This document shows, piece by piece, positions 10,898 to 21,928 of a stretch of 64,000 bases of DNA (position 1 is the first letter of the stretch; the number at the start of each line of letters is the position of its first letter). This DNA comes from Orobanche coerulescens (Eukaryota > Streptophyta > Magnoliopsida > Lamiales > Orobanchaceae). The notes beneath the pieces are model-generated. The model was not told the DNA's origin, did no database searches, and saw only the letters and a program-made list of their open reading frames with translations. The translations under genes and the position numbers were made by a program. The stretch spans positions 139,839,215 through 139,903,214 of the forward strand of contig CM065810.1 of the NCBI GenBank assembly GCA_033398695.1, read 5' to 3'.

Positions 10898-12493
10898 ATG
10901 TCTTTCAATCCACTTGTTGTAATTCTCAAAGAAAACAAACTAAATGGCACTAACTTTGCTGATTGGAAATGTAATCTTAATATTGTCCTGACTGCTGAGG
11001 AAAACAAGTTTGTTCTAACTGAGAAACGCCCATTAGAACCAGATATGGATTCGACACTTGAAGTGGTGAAAGAATACCGCAAATGGAAGAAATCTGATGA
11101 GATGACTTGCTGTTACATCTTGGCTTCTCTAGCAAATGTATTGCATCATCATCATCATCACAGTATGGGCACGACCGCAGAAATGATGAAAAATCTCGGC
11201 GAGTTGTTTGGTCATCAGAATTGGGCGGCTAGATAAAATGCTATGGGGGTCTTGATGACAAACCAAATGCTTGAAGGAACCCCGATTAGGGATCATGTTC
11301 TAAAGATGATTTCTCATCTAAACGAGCTTGATATCTTAGGGGCTACTATCGATGCAGAAACGCAGGTTGATATCATCCTAGACAGCTTACCTAGGAGCTT
11401 TGAGCAGTTTTGCCTAAACTAGAATATGAATCGTAGGGAGTATACCTTGGCAGAATTGATGACAGAGCTTCAAGCTGCGGAAGGTCTCTTTAGGCAAGGG
11501 TATCAAGTTCTTGCAGCTACTGGTGTTTCGGCTTCTAAACCTAAGTGGAGGAAGAAGAAACAAGTGGGCTAGAAGCAAGTGGCAACTCTCAAGGTAAAGA
11601 CCAAGGCTTCTCATCCTGAGGCAAACAAAAAGCCAAAGGGAAAGTGCTACAAGTTCGGTTAGAAATGACATTTTAAAGCGGACTGGCCTGCTCTTAAGAA
11701 AGGTATGTCTCGTGCACTAGTACTCAAAACATGTTTGGCAGCTTGTTCTTCCGCTTCGTGGATAGTTGATTCAGGCTCCACTGATCATGTTTACTTTGAC
11801 TCACATGTTTTTCAGGTAACCAAGCAGCTTAGCGCGGGCGAGATAACCATCAACTGGGGCGATTATTCTAGGCTTATGGCTGTTGCAGTGGGAGTCGTGC
11901 AGTTGAAAATTAATGATAAAATTTTATTCCTAAATAATGTATTATTAGTACCAGATTTTATTCCTAAACAATGAATTTGATTTCGGTTTCAAAACTAAGT
12001 TGTGATGGTTATTCGGTTTCTTTTGATGGTGATGCTATTATTAGAAGAAACGGTGAATATATTTGCAATGGTATTTATAGTGATGGACTGTATGTCATTA
12101 ATACTGCACAAACTCCCATGTATAAACATAAATCGCTTAACTCTTTATCTAAACCTAAAAAGAGAAAAGAACCTTCAAGCATAAACCAAATATATCTGTG
12201 GCATTTACATTTAAGTCATGTAAACCTTAGAAGGATTCAAAGATTGGTAGACGATGGCTCATTGGATGACCTCCAAGTTGAGCCATTTCCAATTTGTGAA
12301 TCCCATCTGGAAGGTAAGATGACCAAAAGAATTTTTAAGACCAAGGAAAACCGTTCTGAATGTGTTAGAATTGGTTCATACGGATGTATGTGGTCCAATG
12401 AACGTCTAGGCTAAGGGTGGTTTCGAATATTTCATCACGTTTATAGATGATTACTCAAGATATGGATATATATATTTGATGCGACGTAAGTCT
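10898..12493 (+). pseudogene. Copia K gag, protease and pre-integrase region (decayed)
   Basis: From ATG 10898 the frame gives a copia gag (ENKLNGTNFADWKCNLNIVL) that runs into a TAG at 11234 and several later stops. The basic zinc-knuckle region near 11645-11695 reads CYKFG then HFKADW, so two metal-binding cysteines are lost. The protease motif WIVDSGSTDHV follows at about 11758-11790 with its Asp-Ser-Gly intact. A frameshift at about 11930-11975 leads to the GAG-pre-integrase domain (LWHLHLSHVNLRRIQRL), and a second precedes the integrase start (FIDDYSRYGYIYLMRRKS). A CAT run at 11144-11163 adds a histidine tract to gag. The sequence stops at 12493, where composite E is inserted. Confidence 0.85.
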
Positions 12494-13540
12494 TGTAATA
12501 TCCAGATAAATTGTTGGGTATTTTCGTCCATATTTGAACCCTGTATTACCTGAATTGGTGTTATCAATAATCGAAGTATGATCGTTTCCGTATTCGCATC
12601 CTCATGCATTATAATACCAACTTTTAATCCTTCACATGAAACTACGTCATAACGCACGCTAACCGGTAAGCGTAACATACGTTATGAACTGGAGATAGCG
12701 TACGCTACGTGCTAGATGTAGCATACGTAAGAAGGTCAATAATTCAACAGGCTGGCTAGCACATGGACAACTGGTGGTGGGGCTTGGAAAGATTCCCGCG
12801 GATGAACCTGGACAGTTTTGAGGTCAACAGGTGTTAACGTACGCTAAGGTTTGTAACTAGCGTACGCTAATGTGTGTAGCTTATGTACGTAATGCGTAGG
12901 GTGTAACGTACGTAAGCTAGTACAGAACGAGACAATAAGCTATCAGTGAACGATAGCGTACGCTAAGATCGAATGGTAGCGTGCGCTAAGTCGATTACGT
13001 ACATAAATGGCTAAGGCTAATGTACGTATAGCTCAAGATATTATATATATGGACAAGACCCCATTTCATTTCACTTCGTCCCTTTCACTTATACTTCGTT
13101 TTCCTTCATTTCTAGAGAGTCTCCAACCCTCTAAAACACCTATAGATCACATAAACTCGATCATTTAAGTTACGAAACATCTTGGATTGATATTCAAACA
13201 ATCGGAGTTGGATGCTACCTCTTGTCTCTGCGTTTCTTTCATATTAAGGTATGTTAATGCTACCTCAACCTTGAATTCGTGTTCTTAAGGATGTTATGAA
13301 CATACCACCGGGATTATTAAGCTCCATATATGATTTTTATCCGAACACCATGTTTTTGGAAGTTGGAATGTTCATGCTTTAGTTACCCTAGTTAAGAATG
13401 TTATAGTCCGATTCTTATTATGATGATCAAGTAAGGAAATTTTCTGAGATTAATAAACCGTATTATATGGTGTTTCCATAAACAACAAGCTGTACTGTTT
13501 TAAATCTGAGTGCGTAGCGGAAGTCTTAAATATAGTAAGT
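12494..13540 (+). repeat. Left LTR of E (truncated at its 3' side)
   Basis: The LTR starts at the target duplication and carries an array of dyad motifs (12645-13020, such as TAGCGTACGCTA) followed by a TATA box TTATATATAT at 13041. It is cut at 13540 by the G-type LTR. Its 12640-12690 stretch (ATAACGCACGCTAA ... ACATACGTTAT) aligns with 22078-22120 of the right LTR. Confidence 0.65.
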
Positions 13541-14632
13541 TGTTGTGGATACAACAACTCGATGTGCAGTGTATACTTAAATAATCACAGTTAAATAAAA
13601 CAATAAAAGCAGAAGGTAAATAACACAGTATTTAAGTGGTTCGAGGTAAACCCCTCTACGTCCACTGGTCCTCCACACAGGAGTAAAAAGTTTATTATAA
13701 TTACTGCGTACACAACTACATAATTATAACAACACTTAATCAATATATCGTTCACACAGATTGATATAATAATCTTAGCTTTCAACCGTTCACACAGATT
13801 GGTTTGAGCTAACACTTTGACCGGCTTCTTCACAAACAGTTCTGAAGCTTCATCTTCTTCGATGCAAGTCCTTCACACACAGTTCAGGAGAAGCAAAGAT
13901 TACTCAGCCCACACAGGGCTAATAAGAGTTTGTTCAAAGATAGAACATGGTTGAACAACAGCTATGACTTTCTGGGCTATAAGCTGATCATGTGTTGTTC
14001 AAGGTTTGAGCACTGTATATCTCTTTATATCTGAATAGCAGAAAGCTTGGGGAGATATGTTTTGCTCTGAATATTTCTTTGTAAGCTTGATCGATTGTAA
14101 GTCGTTCAGAGTTTAGTCTTTCAGATGTTCAGTAGTTGAGTAGTTTTTGATCTTCAAACTCTGGAGATAGATATAGCCTTCTGAAATATATCCGTTTGAA
14201 ATCTATCCGTTGGGCAAGATTCTGTGACAACAGATATTTGACCGAGATCCGGATTTTGCGAGATTTGAAGATCTTCTGACTTACAGTATTTAAATACTTT
14301 ATCCTTTCATATTTAAATACTTCTTTATCAACGGGACTTGACTTTTAGAGAATACTGATGATTCCTTCTTGTCCTGTTGAGAGCTGTATGGAAGGTATCA
14401 CTTTATTGATATTCGAGACAACTTCCATACTGTGGCTTTGCTGGACTCTTTGCCGTATGATCAATATACTGTATGGATGAGACTGTGAGAGGTCTTCGAT
14501 ACATGGTTTGATACTTTGATCAGCTATTCGATACAGCTAGAGGTGGTATTCAGGATTTGGCATATTGTCAAAACATACTGACAATACGATCGATACAGGG
14601 CAGCATCGACACAGGGTTTTGTTATCCCAACA
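13541..14632 (+). repeat. G-family LTR copy 1 (solo LTR-like)
   Basis: The segment begins TGTTGTGGATACAACAACTC and ends TTATCCCAACA. It shares with 63015-63680 (opposite strand) the stretch GAGGTAAACCCCTCTACGTC (13643-13662, one base different in the second copy) and a series of stem-ACACA-stem motifs. No gag-pol is attached and no clear 5-bp duplication flanks it (taagt versus attag), so it may be a solo LTR with altered flanks. Confidence 0.5.
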
Positions 14633-14672
14633 ATTAGCTTCGAAACGGTATATCATACGCTAAATTCCGAGA

Positions 14673-16107
14673 TGTATTGATACAAAAACGAAAGATCAAG
14701 CCGAAGAAGACCAGAAACCAGAATCAACGCATCAGGCAATTCGGTCGTGTCATAGAACACGGTCGGGTCTCGTTCCAGTGAAAATTGCACATTCCGGAAG
14801 AGTACAACACGACCGTGTCATGGGACACGGCCGAGTCACGATCCAGATTCTTTTTCATTTCCAGCACAGTATGACACGGCTATGTCCCATGACATGGCCA
14901 GGTCCGATGGACAGAGAGTTTTTGCTTTTCCAAGACAGCTCGACACGGGCCGTGTCACAGGACACGGCTGAGTCACTTTTCGGTGGAAGTCTTTTTCTTT
15001 GACATTTTTGCATGATTTGTAGCCCTTTTCTTGATCCTTTAGCTATATAAAAAGGTGTTGAGACCCTAAGGAAAAGATATTCAGATCTTGTGTGAGATAT
15101 TTGGTGGAAAAACACATGATTTAGGGAGAGAAACACCAAAATAGGGAGAAAAGAGATATTTTCATCATCTTCTTTGTAATTTCATCTTAAAGAAAAATAC
15201 ATTTTATGAGTGAATATTATTTCTTGTACCATTTTGTTGTGAGTTCTTGAAGAAAGATCATCAAACCTTCATCAGGAATTCGATTTCGGCATTTACAAGG
15301 GAAGTTTCTACCATGTTTTGTTTTACAATTTCCATTATTATTGTTGAAATAATCACGAGTAGCTAATCATTTCATATGGGTTTTTAGATTGAGCCACACA
15401 CATGTTATCGATTGTTAGTTTCTATTGATTTGCTGGGTAAAGTTTGGGATTGTTCCACTTGTTCATTCTTCGCATAAGAACTTTTGATTTAGATCATCAA
15501 ACCTATTTCATAGTTGTTATTATTATTCAAAATGAGGGTTTTTATCAGTCTTCGCCATCAAACGGTCCGATAGAAGTGATTGGAAATGTTCTCGTACTTT
15601 TTCACACAATCTTTTAACGATTTACCTCATCAAAAGTAGTCGGTTAATTGATTGTTAGTTAGGGATTCATCCCATCAAAGGAGTATCTCTTATTTTCAAA
15701 AAGGACAATCGTGATTTTTAAAATACCGCCATCAAACGGATTTCTTTTAATCGTGAGCAATCGATAATTCCAAACCTTGTTTATTTGAGTATCAGAACTA
15801 ATAATTGATTACGTGTGTGTCGGGTATTCTAAATTCCCATATCATTCTCATTATTGTAATCTCTCAATTATCCGACCATTAATTTGGTGTTTTTAATGCT
15901 TAGTTTATTTTAATTTTATGCGTTAGTGATTGTAATCTATCAAACCAATGATGTATTTTAATTTACTTTACTTTTGTTCATTCGACTATTTCCCGAACAT
16001 TATCGAACTTTAAACTGTTTCCAATTTCTCGAGAGATCGACCTGAGAGTTACTTGCCGCTTCCTACAAAAGCGATTCGTACACTTGCGAGTTTATAATTT
16101 GTTCATC
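14673..16107 (+). repeat. Gypsy-type LTR fragment with GACACGG/CCGTGTC dyads
   Basis: Four imperfect copies of an inverted motif (CGTGTC, 4-base spacer, GACACG and variants) lie at 14740-14985, followed by a strong TATA box TATATAAAAAGG at 15044-15055. The 3' end, CGACCTGAGAGTTACTTGCC (16039-16058) through TACACTTGCGAGTTTATA, resembles the end of Athila/Tat-type plant LTRs. The start at 14673 is a guess by the TG rule. No primer-binding site follows, so it is a solo LTR or fragment. Confidence 0.45.
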
Positions 16108-16109
16108 AA

Positions 16110-16440
16110 TGCTCCAAATCAAGAATGCAAGAAGTAGAAAATACATTTACAGAATAGTTTGTTCCAAAACTAAAAGTTTCGTACCTGATGCACCTTTCGC
16201 AACACGAAGACATTTTCTATTCCAGTGGCCCAGATTACCTCATCCAAGGTGGGCATCCGTCTTCTTTGCCACCTTACTCTTTATAGTTATACGAGCCTTC
16301 CTCTTACTCTTTTTTATCCGGCCCTCTCACACAAACTGTCCCTTTTTATTTTTCTTCTTATCTTGCAACCTCTGAGGCCCACAAGAAATTACACGAGCAG
16401 ACTCCTTCACAATCCAGCAACACTACTCCTCATATGAACG
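16110..16440 (-). pseudogene. Copia gag fragment with degenerate zinc knuckle
   Basis: On the minus strand the sequence at about 16255-16210 reads GNLGHWNRKC after a stop, i.e. the second half of a CCHC zinc knuckle with its first cysteine pair lost. It is preceded by a Lys/Arg-rich stretch, as in copia gag. It is similar in layout to 63690-64000. No protease or other domain is attached. Confidence 0.5.
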
Positions 16441-16742
16441 AAATATGAGAATCAAATAACCACACATCACGAAATCATAATCCATAATAGGATTCCGTCA
16501 ATTAACTCATAATCATACCTGTAACTCGCATCAGACGAGGCACAAACACAAAGAAGGGAGACTTACATCCACAGGTCGCACGAAGATGATGATCTCTCCA
16601 TGATACTAATCACGACCAACAAACTCAGACGACGCGTCGCGACACGACTCAGTCAGAAAAAATCCGACGAGACAAAACTCAACAAACATCACTAAACCCG
16701 ACAGCCTAGGTTTCCACAACCTAAGTCTCCGATACCATTTAT
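16441..16742 (-). other. 5' internal stub of gypsy element H, with primer-binding site
   Basis: On the minus strand TGGTATCGGAGACTTA (16725-16740) lies next to the LTR end and resembles the initiator-Met tRNA site. The rest is non-coding and stops at the copia gag fragment. Confidence 0.55.
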
Positions 16743-19212
16743 GTAACACCCCCAATCCGTTCGAGGATATTATACGCCGTAGAACCCTTCCTTAAGGATC
16801 TACCAGGCTGGTAAATACATCGAACAACTCAAAAATGCCTTTAAGGCTAAAATGACTCAGTAGACCGATTTGGTCTTTCAATAAATACATACAACTCAAA
16901 CAATACATGCCCACGCAGGGGTCGACTACAACACACTCCCGTACAACTGGGAAAGAATACCGCAGCGGAAATAAAAATACAACTGAACCAATACAACAAT
17001 GTACGGGTCCTCATGTGATTAGTATTGATCATCTTTCATCATCCTTCGTGCCGACCCTGTGTTATGCTCCCAAACCTGAATGCAAAAACAGACATCCACC
17101 CCCCGAATACTCGGGGGTTAGAAAAACTCCACTGTTTTGCTAGTGCAAGAACAAAGTACAAAATACGATCCATACAATTCACATTTCCACGAATAACAAT
17201 AACCAGGAATCCTCAAAGATCCAAACATACGAAAAGTACTTCCCGAGTCAAGAGTTTGGGTAAAATATTCCAAAACCGAAAGATCATAAATCAAGGGGAA
17301 CAGTTTAAAAATGCCATCGAGAGTTTTAATAGAAAACAACTTAGGATTATCAAATCCTTCTCTTTCCAAAAATCAACAGGGTCACAGCCCAAAGGTTTTG
17401 TTTTCACAATTGAAACCAACAACAATACACAAGGTTAAAACCCACGTCACGCGTCCTCGACGGACATAAAATACACACGCACTCGTGAAGTTTCACACGT
17501 GAATCCAGGGCGAAACCATTGGACTCCCTCCGTGGCCCCGTCGAACCCTCCCGAGGTGAGTAAACACATTCACAAAACATATACACGCACTCATGAAGTT
17601 TTACTCGTGAATCCAGAGTGAAGTCATAGATTCCCCCGAGGCCCCGTCGGACCCTCCTGAGGTGAGCAAACACATTCACAAAACATACACACGCACTCGT
17701 GAAGTTTCACTCGTGAATCCAGAGTGAAGTCATAGATTCCCCCGAGGCCCCGTCGGACCCTCCCGAGGTGAGCAAACACATTCACAAAACATACACGCAC
17801 AGGCATCGCCTGGGACCGGGACGCCACCAAAAATCCCACCCGAGGCCTCGAAGGACCCTCCCGAGCTGGCTAGCAAAACAATCATGCACAAATAACATAT
17901 CACACCAAGGATATCCAAACAATTCACCCAGAGGCATCAAACACTTAGCAAAACACCACATCAAACCATAACACACCGAAAAGAGATAATATACGTACAC
18001 ATGCATTATCAAGCGCAATATCATCACCAAACATATCCAAAGGATTCACGTAGTCACTTACAACCCACAGAATTTACAACACACACGCGTTTTGAAAGTG
18101 AGCCTTTAACGAGGCTAGCCGAATCTTTTGAAAACCCATTCAAACAAACAAACAAACATACTAAGACGATCACCAATCATCATATCCATGAAACAAGAAA
18201 TGTATGGACAAGGTACTTGCCTCGAATAAGAACAACGCGGAGAATCGACCGAAGTAGGTTGGCACGAACCGACTACGAACCCGCCGACTCCACCGAATGC
18301 CAACTCGCGATAATAAACTACAAAGGACAATAACAACAATGAAATGAATTCCAAAGCACGACTTAAAGCCGTTGAATTCAAAGAACAAATGACGAAAGTT
18401 CAAGTGTTTCCCCCAAAACGGCCAAGAACACGATTCGTCCCGTCAAAACACGAAAACGGAATTCCAAATAGAAATATGGATATACAATCCATAGGATATG
18501 TTTAACAACATCATTTAACAACAATCAATCCATCAAAAACGGATGGAAAACGAGATCAAGAATAAATCCCCTAAAAAGTCGATTCGAAGGAAATAAAGAA
18601 ATATACTTTGATTCGATGAAGAACAATGGATTAAATGATGTTAAACACAAGAATACTACCAAGATTAATCATAACCATCATGGATTAATCAATAATACGG
18701 AACGAATCGGGCAAAAACGCAAAAACCCCAAAATTTCTCAAAATAGGGTTCTAGGAAATCTCACCTTGATTCGCTGGATCAAATGATGATATAGGATGAT
18801 CAATCAATGATATGAACTCAAGAACTTCATGGATTTGTTGTTCAAAAACATGGATTCGCCTCCTCCGAAGCTCCAGCCGCGGATCGAAAAGAAGGGAAAT
18901 AAAAAACGAGTGAAAATGCGACTGCTCTGTCACATTTATACTGGTGCAGCCTAGCGTGCGCTAGGCTGCCGAGCTAGCGTACGCTATCGGCCCGGGCCGC
19001 AATCCAGAGACACTGCTCGGCTAGGCAGCGTGCGCAGCCTTCCGGCCGTAGCGCGCGCTACCTGCCGGTCGTAGCGTGCGCGCTGCCCGACAGTAGCGTG
19101 CGCTACCTGCCGATCCACCCGAGTCCAGAACCTCACTGCCCCTATTGTCTCGGCCGACTAGCGCGCGCAGCTAACCGGCCGTAGCGTGCGCTGCCTCCTG
19201 GCCGTAGCGCGT
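16743..19212 (-). repeat. 5' LTR of gypsy element H (minus strand, start lost)
   Basis: The minus-strand end GGGGGTGTTACA lies at 16743-16754. The LTR contains a CCCCCCGAATACTCGGGGG hairpin (17099-17117), tandem repeats at 17468-17860, a TATA box (minus-strand TATAAA, 18935-18940) and upstream of it a GC-rich dyad array at 18950-19212 with TAGCGCGCGCTA-type motifs. It is cut at 19213 by LTR I, so the true LTR start is missing. It is related to the right LTR of E by layout and end sequence. Confidence 0.65.
17468..17860. repeat. Tandem repeat of about 107 bp in LTR H
   Basis: Three to four copies of a unit containing CACGCACTCGTGAAGTTTCA, GTGAATCCAG, CCCGTCGGACCCTCC and GAGGTGAGCAAACACATTC. 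The last copy is partial and diverged. Confidence 0.8.
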
Positions 19213-19833
19213 TGTCACGGGCTTAGAGTTTACTATGCTCCTAAGCGTCGTGCGGCCTAGCAACCCTCTTGCTAGTCAGCCTTAAACTCCCCGAATTTGG
19301 TTAAGTATGAAGTTGGCACAACGAAAGAGAGGCAATGGGTTGATGGAAAGTTTTCTTCCACTAAGTTGCAAAGAGTTTACAAGATCTCTTACAAATGAGT
19401 TCCCAAGGATGGCTGCAAATGAGCCCCAACTTGCCTATTTATACTACCTCCTATCACTAGAACCTTCCTCCACCTCCTCATTTGGAGGCTTCTAGACCCT
19501 CCTACACTATTACAATTTCTAGAGTATTCTAAGTACAAAAGCCTTTACAAATGTCTAGAATCATCTACTAGATTACAAGTCTTGACTCATCCAAGAGTCT
19601 ATAGCACCTTCCACATGTTTCTGGATCTTCCTGGCTCGTTCGGTCCGAACCCGGCCCGCTCGGCCCGACTCGGCCCGACTCCATGTAACCCGACCCGATC
19701 CGGCCCGGCCTTTCACACATGCCTCCGGATTCATCTTTGATGTTCTGGACCATCCCGGTCCGTTTCTGGAATGTTCCGAGTATAATTTCCGTACAGTGGA
19801 CTCCTCAGCTTTCCAATGTCCACTGCCCTCACA
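19213..19833 (-). repeat. LTR of gypsy-type element I
   Basis: On the minus strand it starts TGTGAGGGCAGTGGACATTG and ends GCCCGTGACA (621 bp), with a TATA-like AGTATAAATA (19436-19445) and CT-rich downstream sequence. The element's internal region lies at 19834-20913, making this the 3' LTR. Its right-hand partner is absent. Confidence 0.6.
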
Positions 19834-20357
19834 AGACTTTATCCCGCTAAGTCTATTATAGGGGGAGGGAGCTCCGTGTGTCCCTCGCGCGCCGCCCGCG
19901 CGCGCGCCCTGCGCCTCGCGCGCACCCCTCGCGGGTGTCCGTCGCCCGTGTCCGAGTCTCGACCCTCGGATGTGCCTCGTCTCGTCATCTTGTCCCGCAT
20001 TGTCCCGAAGCGGCGTGCCTGTCCGCTGCACTCGTTCGTTTGGTTCCCGGCGTGCCTTGTCCAGCCGCCCAGGTAGTCCCGCATCAGGCCTGATGGCCTT
20101 GTCCCTTGGTCGGGCACTTTGTTGCCCGGATGGCCTGCTCGCTCGGCCATACATCCACGCATGCTGCGCCACACGGCTAAGTCCCTCAGTCGGTTGTGCC
20201 GCTCCACACGGCCTAGCTGTCCCGATTGTGCCCCGTGCACGTTGATCCTTTGAACCTCGCACCCCTCTGTGCGGGTCTGTCCGAGCATTCTGTCGGTCAT
20301 TTCTCTCGGGGCGTGACACTCTCCCCCGCCTGTTCCGTAGACGTCCCCGTCGACGTG
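19834..20357 (-). other. GC-rich 3' non-coding part of element I
   Basis: Composition is strikingly GC-rich (runs such as GCGCGCCGCCCGCGCGCGCG at 19887-19906) compared with its AT-rich surroundings. Both strands are open here, but translations are low-complexity Arg/Gly/Ala/Pro, so I do not call a gene. Confidence 0.5.
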
Positions 20358-20913
20358 TGCTGCTACTCGGTCCCTCGATGTACCGCATTGATCCCAGGCA
20401 GTACATCGGCATTTCCTCTTCAGTCAGCTTCTTCTGAAATTGAAGTGTCGTCATCGCTGCGTAGGGAAGTTGCTCCACCGTCAAGGGGATAGTGATGGGT
20501 TTGTTCGGACCCTTTACCCATAGTACCTTTGCTTGTGGGAAAAAGGCAAAATCGTTCTTCTCCAGGAAGTCCATTCCCAAAATGAGGTCCCGATCATCCA
20601 TTGTGGTGACCTTGAAATGCACTCGGCCTTCCCAGTCTCCAAGCACGATTCGCACTCCGTTTTCTGCCCCTGTGACCGGTACTGCTGGTCCGTTGTTGGA
20701 CTTCATCCAGCCCTTGCATGGCTGCACAAGTAGTCCCAATCTCTTGGCTTCGGCCTCAGTGATATAGTTGTAGTCGGCTCCCGTGTCGACCAAGGCCTTG
20801 ATGGGTTGGTGGTTGATGGTTCCTTCCACGAACATCAACTTGCTTCCCCGCGGTCCCTCGCTGCCTGCACTGACGACAGAATTAAGTTGTGGGATCGTGC
20901 TTACCTGGTGCAC
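20358..20913 (-). pseudogene. Gypsy-type retropepsin (protease) of element I
   Basis: From Met at 20913 the minus frame contains a retroviral-type aspartic protease: ALVDTGADYNYITEAEAKRL with catalytic Asp-Thr-Gly at residues 43-45, and the second-half motif LILGMDFL at 110-117. Similarity to a protease ends near residue 150, and real coding character near residue 185. The frame then continues into low-complexity sequence. No reverse transcriptase, RNase H or integrase follows before the LTR, so the element was either deleted or built as a gag-protease-only non-autonomous type. The gag side is cut at about 20925 by copia fragment F. The core catalytic residues are present. Confidence 0.75.
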
Positions 20914-20977
20914 GTCCGTGTGATCAACTGATCATAATTGAACGAATCACTAATTAATCTCTCGTACTTAATGCAGA

Positions 20978-21928
20978 CATAACTCTCAATATGACAATGA
21001 ACCCACTCGCAATTCTTCTCGAAAAGTACACCTTGATCGGACCTAACTTTGTGGATTGGCTCTCAATCTGATGATAGTCCTCAGTATAGAGGCACTGGGA
21101 TATGTCTTGGAGACGGACATTCCGGCGCCTCCAGTGAGGACTAGAGCCAATCAGGAAGAGATTAAAAACCACGAAAAGTGGGTTAAGGATGACGTAAAAG
21201 TTCGTGCTTACATGATGGCAAGAAGAAGAAGGACGCTTGTCTCAAATGCGGTGAGCTAGGCTACTGGACTAGAGACTATCCCATTCTTCATGGCACTTCA
21301 GGTATAGAACTTTTAGTTTTGGAAACAAATTGTTCTGCTACTGTATTTTCTACTTCATGGATACTGGATTCTGGTGCTAGTTCTCATATTTGTATCGTGA
21401 ATCAGGATCTGGAACAAAGTAGGAAGCTTGGAGTTGGGGAAGTGATGATCACTATCGGAAGCGGGCATAGTATCGAGGCAACCGTTATAGGATCACTTCT
21501 TTTGGGTTAAGAATCTAGTTTTGTTCTGACTTTAGAAGATGTACTTGTTTTGCCCAAGGGGCATAAAAACATTATATCCATTCCAGTCATGGATCGGAAA
21601 GGCTTTTCATTTTTCATTGGTGATGGTTCCTACAAAATTTGTTTTAGAAATAAACTAGTGGGCACTGCTACATTATTAAATGGATTGTATCATCTAAACC
21701 TCAGTAACAAAGACATTATGAACACTATGACTAGGAAGCGTGGTAGGGATGAAACTAATCAAGTTTTGAAATGGCATCTTAGACTTGGTCATGTTGGTTA
21801 GACCAAGGTTTATAAAATGGAAAAAGATGGACTTATGGGTCCATTGGGATCGGATCCCTTTCCTACTTGTGAATCTTGCCTTAAAGGCAAAATGACTAAG
21901 TCCCCCTTCATAGGGATCATAGACTTAA
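20978..21928 (+). pseudogene. Copia fragment F: gag, zinc knuckle, protease, pre-integrase
   Basis: From about 20998 frames read NPLAILLEKYTLIGPNFVDWL and, after a shift, NLMIVLSIEALGYVLETDIP, a copia gag start. At about 21220 it jumps, apparently by deletion, to a zinc knuckle (ACLKCGELGYWTRDY), where the knuckle His is Tyr and the last Cys is Tyr. The protease motif WILDSGASSHIC follows at about 21358-21393 with Asp-Ser-Gly intact, then a TAA at 21508 and the pre-integrase domain WHLRLGHVG at 21772-21798. It ends abruptly at 21928 against the right LTR of E. Confidence 0.75.

Noticed and set aside
11144..11163. Histidine tract in copia K gag, looking like an engineered tag
   Set aside because: It is a CAT trinucleotide expansion within a decayed retrotransposon frame; no vector sequence is nearby.
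17404..17927. Repetitive minus-strand frames in LTR H
   Set aside because: They are translations of the 107-bp tandem repeat inside an LTR.
19816..20492. Several long overlapping frames on both strands in the GC-rich part of element I
   Set aside because: GC-rich sequence has few stop codons; the translations are Arg/Gly/Ala/Pro-rich without domains.
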